Shown here: one piece after another, positions 1 through 8,108 of the stretch
Layout of the letters: each line of letters starts with the position of its first letter
Numbering within the stretch: the first letter of the stretch is position 1
Assembly (NCBI GenBank): GCA_900548975.1
Contig: URMS01000012.1
Span: 25,082-89,081 of the forward strand
Source: an uncultured Porphyromonadaceae bacterium
GTDB lineage: Bacteria > Bacteroidota > Bacteroidia > Bacteroidales > Muribaculaceae
Reading direction: 5' to 3'
DNA: 64,000 bases
Notes under the pieces: generated by a model
Database searches by the model: none
What the model saw: the letters and a program-made list of their open reading frames with translations, nothing else
What the model was told of the DNA's origin: nothing
Translations under genes and position numbers: made by a program

Positions 1-324
1 GTCGTATACGCTCATGCCGAGGTTGAAAGCCATCGGGGTGGCCGGATCGTTGGCTGTATAGTATTTTTTGCCGCTGGTTTCAGCCGATGCGTGCGCGAAA
101 ATGCCCGTGACACTACCCTGGAATTCGAGTGTCTTGTCGAGAAAACCGAGGCCGGCGGGGTTGAAAATCATGCTTTCCGACCCAAGCTTGAGTGCGGTGC
201 CGGTGTGGCCCATACCGTTCTGACGGGCACTGAGAGTATTGATCTGATAGCCCTCGGCCGAAGCGGTGAGTATGCCGGCCGCTATGGCTGTCGCTATAAA
301 AAATCTGCGAATATTCATATTCAT
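1..324 (-). CDS. OMPP1/FadL/TodX-type outer-membrane transporter, N-terminal part
   Basis: Only the first 108 codons are inside the window; the gene runs off the left edge. Reading the minus strand from the ATG at 324 gives MNMNIRRFF, a hydrophobic signal segment ending in SAEG, then YQINTLSARQNGMGHTGTAL and SMIFNPAGLGFL. An early NGMG-type turn followed by a FNPAGL segment is typical of the FadL/TodX family of outer-membrane beta-barrels that carry hydrophobic substrates. A second ATG at 318 is an equally possible start. It begins one base after the stop codon of the upstream dehydrogenase, so the two are probably co-transcribed. The substrate cannot be inferred. Confidence 0.75.
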   Translation of the reverse strand, partial: MNMNIRRFFIATAIAAGILTASAEGYQINTLSARQNGMGHTGTALKLGSESMIFNPAGLGFLDKTLEFQGSVTGIFAHASAETSGKKYYTANDPATPMAFNLGMSVYD

Positions 325-325
325 T

Positions 326-1291
326 CTACATTACTACATTCACGGGCTTACCGCCGAGGTAAGCCCTCACATTATCTACGGCCATGCGGAGAAGGCGCTC
401 GCGCGCTTCTACCGATGACCAGGCTATATGCGGAGTTATATAACAGAGCGGAGCCGCCAGCAGGGGGTCGCCCGCGCGGGGAGGCTCATTCTCGAGCACA
501 TCGATACCGGCCGCGAAAATACGGCCATGCACCAGTGCCTCGGCCAGATCGGCGGCATTCACGAGCGGTCCGCGGCCTGTGTTGATAAGTATGGCCGACT
601 GTTTCATACTGTCGAGGCGCCGGGCGTCGACCAGTCCTTTTGTCCCGGGAGTAAGCGGACAATGGAGGCTTACCACATCGGAGGCCGAGAACAGAGTGTC
701 GAGATCGACCTTGCGGTATCCCCCCGGTAGCTGCGACTGCTCTTTGCTTGTGTACACGGCTATGTCCATGCCCAGAGCGGCGGCGATGGCGGCTGTGGCA
801 CGGCCGGTATTGCCGAAACCGACAACGCCGAAAGTCTTTCCGGCAAGCTCATGCCAGTCTTCGATTCGGAAACTGAAGTCATCGCATGCCGTCCAGCGTC
901 CGCGGCTCACTTCCATGGCATAGGTCTCGACACGCCCCACGATGGCAAGCAGCAGCGAGATGGCATGCTGTGCTACCGACGCGGTGCTGTAGGCCGGAAT
1001 ATTGGTCACGGTTATACCGGCGGCACGTGCGGCCGCGATGTCGACCACATTGTAGCCGGTGGCGAGCACCCCTATGTACTTCAGGCGCGGAAGAGCCGCA
1101 ATGGTCGCGGCGTCGATAACGGTTTTGTTGGTAAGAGCCATATCGGCGTCACGCAGACGCGCTACCACATCAGAAGGAGCGGTACGGTCCCATACAGTCA
1201 GATCGCAGATACCGTCGAAAGCACTCCAGTGCCTGTCGGGCACCGGTTCGCAGGGATAGAGGGTGGCCCCGTCGAGACATACCAGTTTCAT
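326..1291 (-). CDS. D-2-hydroxyacid dehydrogenase (NAD-dependent, glycerate/hydroxypyruvate type)
   Basis: A 321-residue cytoplasmic enzyme of the D-isomer-specific 2-hydroxyacid dehydrogenase family, which interconverts 2-oxoacids and D-2-hydroxyacids using NAD(P)H. The Rossmann glycine motif GFGNTG is at residues 158-163. The active-site arginine is in NTGRGPLVN (Arg240), the glutamate in the LENEP segment near 267-269 and the histidine in TPHIAWSS (His288). Length and domain order are normal for the family. The closest functional guess is glycerate dehydrogenase/hydroxypyruvate reductase, but substrate is not fixed by these motifs. It lies 76 bases after prs, separated by a terminator-like hairpin, and one base before a FadL-type gene. 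Confidence 0.85.
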   Translation of the reverse strand: MKLVCLDGATLYPCEPVPDRHWSAFDGICDLTVWDRTAPSDVVARLRDADMALTNKTVIDAATIAALPRLKYIGVLATGYNVVDIAAARAAGITVTNIPAYSTASVAQHAISLLLAIVGRVETYAMEVSRGRWTACDDFSFRIEDWHELAGKTFGVVGFGNTGRATAAIAAALGMDIAVYTSKEQSQLPGGYRKVDLDTLFSASDVVSLHCPLTPGTKGLVDARRLDSMKQSAILINTGRGPLVNAADLAEALVHGRIFAAGIDVLENEPPRAGDPLLAAPLCYITPHIAWSSVEARERLLRMAVDNVRAYLGGKPVNVVM

Positions 1292-1302
1292 AGTGAAGAG
1301 CT

Positions 1303-1348
1303 AAAAGTACGCACCACACGGCATGCCATACAGAGCCGTGCGGTGCGT
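1303..1348 (-). terminator. Intrinsic terminator-like hairpin after prs
   Basis: The arms 1309-1322 and 1335-1348 form a 14-bp stem with one G/T pair around a 12-base loop. On the minus strand it is followed by four T residues (1303-1306). It sits between the prs stop codon and the dehydrogenase start, so it probably ends or attenuates the prs transcript. The T tract is short, so read-through is likely. Confidence 0.55.
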
Positions 1349-1367
1349 GATTTCTATATCTGATTTA

Positions 1368-2312
1368 TTATTTGATAAGATATTGCGATGATATCGACTG
1401 ATTTGAGTGAACTCGACGTATGGTATCGGCAAAGAGTCGGGCCACTGAAATGATAGTGCACTTCTTGCAATCTTTGTTGTAGGGTATCGAGTTTGTGAAT
1501 ATCATTTCGACAAGAGCGCTCTTTTCCACACGTTCGGTAGCGGGATCGCTCATGATGGCATGCGAGGCAAGTGCGCGTACCGACTTGGCTCCGTTCTCCA
1601 TCATCAGGTCGGCGGCCTTGGTGATAGTGCCGGCGGTATCGACCATGTCGTCGACAAGGATCACGTTCTTGTCCTTTACATCGCCGATAACTGTCATCTT
1701 GGCCACCACATTGGCTTTGGCACGCTGCTTATGGCACAGTACCAGAGGCACATCGAGGTATTTGGCATAGCTGTTGGCACGCTTGGCGCCGCCGACGTCG
1801 GGAGTGGCGATAACCATGTCGGGGAGCTTGAGGCTCTGGATATAGGGAATGAATACCGATGAGGCGTAGAGGTGGTCGACGGGGATATTGAAAAAACCCT
1901 GTATCTGGTCGGCATGCAGATCCATAGTGATTACACGTGTGGCACCGGCTGTCACCAGCAGATCGGAAACGAGCTTTGCAGCTATGGAAACACGAGGCTT
2001 ATCCTTGCGGTCCTGACGGGCCCATCCGAAATAAGGCATCACCGCGATAACCGACTTGGCCGAGGCGCGCTTGGCGGCGTCGATCATAAGCAGCAGTTCC
2101 ATGAGATTGTCGCAGTTGGGGAAAGTGGACTGCACGAGATATACCTCGCAGCCGCGTACCGACTCCTCAAAAGAGACCTCGAACTCGCCGTCGGCGAAGT
2201 GTTCGATTTTCATAGAGCCTAATTCTACACCGAGTTCTTTGCAGATTTCTTCGGCCATATATCTCGACTTAGTGCCGGAGAAAATCTTGAAGGGTGAAAG
2301 GGAAGTATCCAT
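1368..2312 (-). CDS. prs: Ribose-phosphate pyrophosphokinase (PRPP synthetase)
   Basis: Makes phosphoribosyl pyrophosphate from ribose 5-phosphate and ATP in the cytosol, feeding purine, pyrimidine, histidine, tryptophan and NAD synthesis. At 314 residues it has the normal class I length. The family signature DLHADQIQGFF begins at residue 131, and the PRPP-binding loop DDMVDTAGT is at 221-229. The start MDTSLSPFKIFSGT fits the usual short lead-in before the FSG(S/T) segment. It lies 25 bases downstream of the GH13 gene on the same strand and is followed by a terminator-like hairpin. Confidence 0.97.
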   Translation of the reverse strand: MDTSLSPFKIFSGTKSRYMAEEICKELGVELGSMKIEHFADGEFEVSFEESVRGCEVYLVQSTFPNCDNLMELLLMIDAAKRASAKSVIAVMPYFGWARQDRKDKPRVSIAAKLVSDLLVTAGATRVITMDLHADQIQGFFNIPVDHLYASSVFIPYIQSLKLPDMVIATPDVGGAKRANSYAKYLDVPLVLCHKQRAKANVVAKMTVIGDVKDKNVILVDDMVDTAGTITKAADLMMENGAKSVRALASHAIMSDPATERVEKSALVEMIFTNSIPYNKDCKKCTIISVARLFADTIRRVHSNQSISSQYLIK

Positions 2313-2337
2313 TGGTATTTATATGAAATGATGGAAT

Positions 2338-4089
2338 TTATTTCTTTTTTTCCTTAGAGCGCGTTTTAGATGTGGCAAGCTCGGGGCGCAGAGGACGTAT
2401 GCGGCCGGAAACCACTTTCCACACCGCGGCGCCATGGGCCGGCACATGGACATCGAAGGGCTCGGTCGAGGTGAATACCTTGGGCTCGGAGCCGCCATCG
2501 AGAAGGTTGCGGGCCTTGGGATCGATACCTTCGGGAAGGTTGTACTCCATAAAGGCATGCCGCGGTATAATGAGGCGCACATCGTCGTCGGTATCGCCGA
2601 AGTTGGCCACTATCACCAGAGTCTCGCCGTCCTTATGACGGAGGAAAGCAAAATGCCGGTGGGGATTGAGGCAAGGATTTTCGAGATTCACATACATCAG
2701 ATCGAAGAACGAGCCCTCGCGGATGGCAGCCTCGCTGTTGGCCAGAGTGAGAATGCGCCTGTAGATTGTCCTGAGCTGTTTCTGCTGTGGAGTGAGCGAG
2801 CCGCGGCAGCTGCCGTTTTTGAGCCAGCGGCGCACGGTGGCCACGCTCCAGTAGTCGAATATGGTCGTACGGCCGTCGAGACCGCTGAAACCCTCGGCAT
2901 CCATGCCCGGCTCGCCAAGTTCCTGACCGAAATAGATCATGAACGGACCGGTAGAGAAGAACGCGCTCACCACAAGCGAGGGAATGGCGCGCATGGGGTC
3001 GCCGGCATAGAATGAGGAAGCGAAGCGCTGCTCGTCGTGGTTTTCGAGAAAGTTGAGCATGCGGCCGCCTATGCCTTCCACCGTCTGCCAGCACCCTGTG
3101 ATGCGGGCTGCCGAGTGGTTGGCGGTCTCCACGGCACGGAGGGTGTCGTAGAGATTGACCTTGTCATTGAGATAGTCGAAGCAGGCATAGTCGAGATAGG
3201 TGCGGTAAAGACTCACATCGTAGATCTCGGCTATAAATATTATATCGGGCCAGTGCTGCTTCACCTGCGGAATGGCCCAGTGCCAGAACTCGGCCGGGAC
3301 CATATGCGCCATATCGCACCGGAAGCCGTCGATACCCTTCGAGGCCCAGAAACGCAGTATGTGCAGCATCTTGAACCACGTATCGGGTATGGGGTCGAAA
3401 TGACGGGAGCCGTCGCCGTAGTCGATACCGTAGTTGAGTTTCACGGTCTCGTACCAGTCGTTCGGACCCGGAAACGCCGTGAAACAGTCGTTGCCCGAAG
3501 CCTTGGCCGGGAACTCCACATAGGCGTCGCGACCCGAGCCGAGGTCGATATGGGGCGCGAACTGCTGGCGGGTTATATAGTAGAAATTGTTGTTCGGGGT
3601 AAAGAACATCTCGTCGTTGTCGCCGGTGCCGAAGTCCTCGATTCCGGCAGGCTTGGCGTCCGAGCGGTACTGGCGTGCCACATGATTGGGCACAAAGTCG
3701 ATAATAACCTTGAGTCCGGCCTCGTGCGTGCGCTCTACCAGCGCCTCGAACTCTTCCATGCGCGAAGGCACGTCGACAGCCAGATCGGGGTCGATGTCGT
3801 AGTAGTCGCATATCGCATAGGGGCTTCCGGCCTTGCCCTTGACCACATGGGGGTTCTGCTGCGGAATGCCGAAAGATGTATAGTCGGCGTCGTGCGCATG
3901 CTCTATCACTCCGGTATACCACACATGGGTCGCGCCCATGTCGCGGATGGAACCAAGGATAGTGCTGTTGATATCGTTCAGTTTGCCGGAGCCGTTTTGT
4001 GCTAATGTGCCTCCTACCACCGGAGTGGCGCAATAGTTGGTAAACAACCGGGGAAGCAACTGGTAGATTATCGGCTTTTGCTGTGTCAT
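2338..4089 (-). CDS. GH13 alpha-amylase family protein, cytoplasmic
   Basis: A 583-residue glycoside hydrolase family 13 enzyme without a signal peptide, so it should act on alpha-glucans or maltodextrins in the cytosol. The four conserved barrel regions are present: DFVPNH (131-136), GFRCDMAH with nucleophile Asp259, FIAEIY with acid/base Glu288, and FLENHDE with Asp352. A C-terminal beta-domain follows, ending in a lysine-rich tail. Exact specificity (alpha-amylase, cyclomaltodextrinase or transferase) is not resolved. It is 10 bases downstream of the patatin-like gene and 25 bases upstream of prs, consistent with one transcription unit. No GH13 starch locus (SusC/D) is nearby. Confidence 0.9.
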   Translation of the reverse strand: MTQQKPIIYQLLPRLFTNYCATPVVGGTLAQNGSGKLNDINSTILGSIRDMGATHVWYTGVIEHAHDADYTSFGIPQQNPHVVKGKAGSPYAICDYYDIDPDLAVDVPSRMEEFEALVERTHEAGLKVIIDFVPNHVARQYRSDAKPAGIEDFGTGDNDEMFFTPNNNFYYITRQQFAPHIDLGSGRDAYVEFPAKASGNDCFTAFPGPNDWYETVKLNYGIDYGDGSRHFDPIPDTWFKMLHILRFWASKGIDGFRCDMAHMVPAEFWHWAIPQVKQHWPDIIFIAEIYDVSLYRTYLDYACFDYLNDKVNLYDTLRAVETANHSAARITGCWQTVEGIGGRMLNFLENHDEQRFASSFYAGDPMRAIPSLVVSAFFSTGPFMIYFGQELGEPGMDAEGFSGLDGRTTIFDYWSVATVRRWLKNGSCRGSLTPQQKQLRTIYRRILTLANSEAAIREGSFFDLMYVNLENPCLNPHRHFAFLRHKDGETLVIVANFGDTDDDVRLIIPRHAFMEYNLPEGIDPKARNLLDGGSEPKVFTSTEPFDVHVPAHGAAVWKVVSGRIRPLRPELATSKTRSKEKKK

Positions 4090-4099
4090 AGGTATAATA

Positions 4100-4921
4100 T
4101 CAGGATGGAAAATTGCTTATGACGGGTCTCTCACCGCCGGGATTCCACAAACCTGCTTTTCTAAGTGCCGCGCGGGTATTGATATACCCGCTCACGAACA
4201 AATTCTTTATGTGTTTAAGGTCGAAAACAGCGTAGTCGGCTATTTCGGGTGTTTCCACCGAAATATCGCACATAGCCATGTCCTCGGCCTGATTGGCCTT
4301 GGCCATAAGGTTGTAGGTACGCAAGGCTACATCGATAATCGAGGAAAAATTTCTCTTGGGGCGCAGCGGGCTCACATTCACCCCGATAAGCATGTCGCAC
4401 TTGTCGCGAAGCATCCATGCCGGATGGTTGCGCAGAACGCCGCCGTCGACATAGTTCACGCCATCAATTACCACAGGGCGGAATACTATGGGGATGGAGC
4501 ACGAGGCGACCAGACGCGGCCCGATCTCGCCCGTATTGAAAGCTACCGGGCGCGCCGAGTCGAGATCGGTGGCTCCGACATATGTGGGTATGCGAAGATC
4601 TTCAAGACGGTGGACGCCACCGAGAGCGCGAACTATAAAACGGGAAAATTTATCGAGCTTGAAAAGGCCGCCCGAGCCGAGGCCGAGCTCGGCGAAATCG
4701 CGAAAACTTGTTTTGGCAAAAAGCGTGGCTATGCCCATGGGCGTAAGACCGCCCGCATAAAGCACCGCCGCCACGGATCCTGCACTGACTCCGGCTATTA
4801 CATCGGGCCGCATACCGGCCTCCTCTATCGCCATCAGTGCGCCCGCATGGGCAAAACCGCGCGCGCCACCCCCGCTGAGGGCTACGCCAAGACGGTATTC
4901 TTTGTGTCCTTCTTTGTCCAT
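4100..4921 (-). CDS. Patatin-like phospholipase family protein
   Basis: A 273-residue lipid acyl hydrolase of the patatin/RssA type. The oxyanion-hole motif GGGARG is at residues 17-22, the nucleophile elbow GVSAG carries Ser46, and the catalytic Asp of the Ser/Asp dyad is in DGG (159-161). There is no signal peptide, so a cytoplasmic or inner-leaflet role is likely, matching the E. coli RssA/YchK-like group. The substrate is unknown. It is the first gene of a minus-strand run with a good promoter 20-50 bases upstream (4941-4972), followed closely by the GH13 gene and prs. Confidence 0.88.
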   Translation of the reverse strand: MDKEGHKEYRLGVALSGGGARGFAHAGALMAIEEAGMRPDVIAGVSAGSVAAVLYAGGLTPMGIATLFAKTSFRDFAELGLGSGGLFKLDKFSRFIVRALGGVHRLEDLRIPTYVGATDLDSARPVAFNTGEIGPRLVASCSIPIVFRPVVIDGVNYVDGGVLRNHPAWMLRDKCDMLIGVNVSPLRPKRNFSSIIDVALRTYNLMAKANQAEDMAMCDISVETPEIADYAVFDLKHIKNLFVSGYINTRAALRKAGLWNPGGERPVISNFPS

Positions 4922-4940
4922 GGCTTTCGCTTTACGACTG

Positions 4941-4972
4941 CAAAATTAATGAGAATTAGCCGCACCGCCAAA
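4941..4972 (-). promoter_or_regulatory. Bacteroidetes-type promoter for the patatin-amylase-prs run
   Basis: On the minus strand TTTG (4969-4972), 20 bases, then TAATTTTG (4941-4948). This matches the Bacteroidetes primary-sigma consensus TTTG-N19-21-TAnnTTTG. The predicted start site is about 12-15 bases upstream of the ATG at 4921. Confidence 0.75.
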
Positions 4973-5084
4973 TTTTTGCCCTGAAAGCTTTCGCCCGCCG
5001 CACACAACAGCGCGCACAATGCCCTACAAGATGACAATACCGAAAAAACCGGGCGGAGAGCGATGATATATGAAAAAAAATGAG

Positions 5085-5092
5085 TAGTTTTG
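5085..5092 (+). promoter_or_regulatory. -7 promoter box upstream of the REC-PPDK_N gene
   Basis: TAGTTTTG fits TAnnTTTG and lies 20 bases before the ATG at 5112. No clear TTTG is seen at the -33 position, so the box stands alone. Confidence 0.55.
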
Positions 5093-5111
5093 CCAATTAT
5101 TATGCATTGAC

Positions 5112-8108
5112 ATGAACGAGGAAGCCCTTAGCCGTATGATGCTGAAAGACACGTCGTTTCAGGCTCTGATGCAACACCGTATCTTCAACGTGTTGCTCAT
5201 AGCCTCGCCCTACGACGCTTTCATGATGGAAGAAGATGGACGCGTAGAAGAACAGCTCTACAACGAATACGTGGCTCTGAATCTGAGTTCGCCCCCGCGA
5301 GTCACGCGCGTGTCGACCATCGCCGAAGCCCTCGAAACAATGCGGCAAAAAGCCTTCGACATCGTGGTGGCAATGCCGGGCGGCGATCTGTCGGAAACTT
5401 TCGAAGGTTCAGCCCTGATCAAGGAGGCATTTCCCAACGTGCCCATTGTGGTGCTCACTCCGTTCTCAAAAGAAGTGTCGCGACGCCTCGCCGACAAGAA
5501 TCTCGACAATATCGACTATGTATTCAGCTGGCTGGGCAACATGGATCTTCTCCTGGCCATCATTAAGCTACTGGAAGACAAGCTGAATATCAATGACATA
5601 ACCGACGTTGGCGTTCAATCGATTCTGTTGGTCGAAGACTCTGTGAGATTCTACTCCTCGGTGCTGCCGCACATCTACAAATTCCTTCTGAAACAGTCGG
5701 TTATATTCTCCACCGAGGCACTCAACCAGCACGAACAGATGCTCCGCATGCGCGGACGCCCCAAAGTGATGCTCGCCCGAAACTACGAGGAAGCCGTCGA
5801 GCTCTACGAACGCTACGGCAAAAACATGCTCGGAGTAATCAGCGACGTATCGTTCAACCGCATGGGTGCCAAAGACTCCAAGGCCGGTCTGAAACTGGCA
5901 CGATGGATACGCTCGCAGGATCCCTTCCTCCCGATAATCGTGGAGTCGAGCGAATCGCAGAATTCCGTGGCCGTGCGAGGATTCGGAGGCATATTCATCG
6001 ACAAAAATTCGAAAAAACTGCCCGTCGACCTCGGCGAAGCCATAATGAACAACTTCGGCTTCGGCGACTTCATAATACGCGAACCGTCTACCGGCGAGCC
6101 GATCATGACCATCCGCAATCTCAAAGACATGCAGCAGCGGGTGTTCGACATTCCGGCCGACTCGCTTCTATACCACGCCTCGCGCAACGACATATCGCGC
6201 TGGCTCTACTCGCGTGCGCTGTTCCCCATAGCCGACGTGGTGAAGCAGCATCACTTCAGCGAAATCGAAGAAGCTCCTGCCGTCAAGCAGCTGTTCTTCG
6301 ACCTGATAGTAAAATACCGCAAGATGAAAAACCGCGGTGTTGTGGCTGTTTTCCAGAAAGACCGCTTCGACCACTACTCCAACTTCGCCCGCATTGGCCA
6401 GGGAAGCCTCGGCGGCAAAGGGCGCGGTCTGGCATTCGTCGACTCTATCATTAAAAAGAATCCGGTCTGCGACAATTTCGACGGCATCACCATATCGATA
6501 CCGCGCACCGTAGTGCTGTGTACCGACATTTTCGACGAGTTCATGGCCGTGAACCGCCTCTACCCTCTCGCTCTCAGCGACACGCCCGACGAGGAAATCC
6601 TCGAGGCTTTCCTTGCCGCACAGCTGCCAGAGAGGCTGTCGGAAGACTTCGCCGCCCTCTTCGATGTTGTCGACCGGCCTTTCGCCGTACGCAGCTCGAG
6701 CCTCCTCGAAGACTCGCACTATCAGCCGTTCGCCGGCATCTACTCCACGTACATGGTGCCCTACACCACCGACCGCGAGCGCCGCATGCGCTGGCTGCAC
6801 GATGCCATAAAAGGCGTGTACGCCTCGGTGTTCTACTCGGCGAGCAAGGTGTATATGACAGCCACAAGCAATGTCATAGACCAGGAAAAGATGGCCGTGA
6901 TAATACAGGAAGTAATCGGCGAGAACCATGGCAATTACTACTTCCCGTCGTTCTCGGGAGTAGGACGCTCGCTCAACTACTACCCCCTTGGCGACGAGCA
7001 GCCCGAAGACGGCGTCGCCGAGATAGCCGTCGGACTGGGAAAATACATAGTCGACGGAGGCCGCGCCCTGCGGTTCTCGCCTCTGCACCCGGCCCACGCC
7101 CTCCAGACATCGACTCTCGAGCTGGCTCTGCGCGACACCCAGACCACGCTCTTCGCCATGGAGCAGCGCCCCGACACCGCCGACTTCACTGTGAAGGTGG
7201 ACGAAGGCGCCTCGCTGGTCAAAAAACAGATACGCGACTTCGCCGATACCGGCGCTCTACGATACATGGTATCGACCTACGACGCCTACAACGGCATGCT
7301 CAAGGACTACGAAGACGGCAAGGGACGCCGTGTGGTGACATTCGCCAACATCCTGCGCGACAAGGCCCTTCCCCTCGCCGACGCCATCCACTTCATGCTT
7401 TCCGAAGGCCAGACGGCTATGCAGCGGCCTGTCGAGATAGAATTTGCCGGCAATATCAACGCCTCGCCGACCGAAAACGGCATCCGGGGACATCTCTACT
7501 GGCTGCAGATAAGACCTATCATCGACCGCAAGCAACTCATATCCGACGAAGTGCTCGACCACCCCGACGAGGAACTGATACTGCGCACCGACACCGCCCT
7601 CGGCAACGGCATGATAGAGGGTGTCCGCACCATAGTATATGTGAAGCCCGGCAACTTCGACTCGCTGGTAAATCCGTCGCTGGCCCTCTCTGTCGCCAAA
7701 ATAAATGCCGGAATGGCAGAGCGCGGCGAGGGCTACATTCTCATCGGGCCGGGCCGATGGGGAACCTCCGACCCCGCTCTGGGTATACCGGTACGATGGG
7801 CCGACATATCGGCCGCCCGCGTTATCGTGGAAGCCGCCGTAGGCAACTACCGTGTGGAACCCAGTCAGGGCACCCACTTCTTCCAGAACCTCACCTCCTT
7901 CGGCGTAGGGTATTTCACAGTCGATTCGCGCGGTGGTTCCGGATTCTACGACAGCGATTATCTCGACTCACTCCCTGCCGACTACGAGGACGACCACATC
8001 AGAATAGTGCGCTTCGCACAGCCTCTGGCAATAGCCATAAACGGCCGCTCGGGACGCGGCACCGTTCAGAAACCTGATACACAAAACGATTCAACTAACA
8101 TAGAATGA
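5112..8108 (+). CDS. Double receiver-like domain fused to PEP/pyruvate-binding (PPDK_N) domain
   Basis: A 998-residue cytoplasmic protein. Residues ~25-125 and ~165-310 look like two receiver-type alpha/beta domains; the second has ILLVEDS near 170 and GVISDVSF near 241, where a receiver has its acidic pocket and phospho-Asp. Residues ~420-770 are the ATP-grasp PEP/pyruvate-binding domain of PEP synthase/PPDK: GSLGGKGRG near 430 and FAVRSSSLLEDS near 523. The C-terminal part has GPGRWGTSD near 880 and GTHFFQNL near 918. I find neither the swivelling phosphohistidine domain (TCHA-type motif) nor the PEP TIM barrel, so PEP synthase activity is unlikely even though homologues are often so named. 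A regulatory phosphotransfer role is inferred. It overlaps the next gene by 4 bases (ATGA). Confidence 0.82.
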   Translation: MNEEALSRMMLKDTSFQALMQHRIFNVLLIASPYDAFMMEEDGRVEEQLYNEYVALNLSSPPRVTRVSTIAEALETMRQKAFDIVVAMPGGDLSETFEGSALIKEAFPNVPIVVLTPFSKEVSRRLADKNLDNIDYVFSWLGNMDLLLAIIKLLEDKLNINDITDVGVQSILLVEDSVRFYSSVLPHIYKFLLKQSVIFSTEALNQHEQMLRMRGRPKVMLARNYEEAVELYERYGKNMLGVISDVSFNRMGAKDSKAGLKLARWIRSQDPFLPIIVESSESQNSVAVRGFGGIFIDKNSKKLPVDLGEAIMNNFGFGDFIIREPSTGEPIMTIRNLKDMQQRVFDIPADSLLYHASRNDISRWLYSRALFPIADVVKQHHFSEIEEAPAVKQLFFDLIVKYRKMKNRGVVAVFQKDRFDHYSNFARIGQGSLGGKGRGLAFVDSIIKKNPVCDNFDGITISIPRTVVLCTDIFDEFMAVNRLYPLALSDTPDEEILEAFLAAQLPERLSEDFAALFDVVDRPFAVRSSSLLEDSHYQPFAGIYSTYMVPYTTDRERRMRWLHDAIKGVYASVFYSASKVYMTATSNVIDQEKMAVIIQEVIGENHGNYYFPSFSGVGRSLNYYPLGDEQPEDGVAEIAVGLGKYIVDGGRALRFSPLHPAHALQTSTLELALRDTQTTLFAMEQRPDTADFTVKVDEGASLVKKQIRDFADTGALRYMVSTYDAYNGMLKDYEDGKGRRVVTFANILRDKALPLADAIHFMLSEGQTAMQRPVEIEFAGNINASPTENGIRGHLYWLQIRPIIDRKQLISDEVLDHPDEELILRTDTALGNGMIEGVRTIVYVKPGNFDSLVNPSLALSVAKINAGMAERGEGYILIGPGRWGTSDPALGIPVRWADISAARVIVEAAVGNYRVEPSQGTHFFQNLTSFGVGYFTVDSRGGSGFYDSDYLDSLPADYEDDHIRIVRFAQPLAIAINGRSGRGTVQKPDTQNDSTNIE

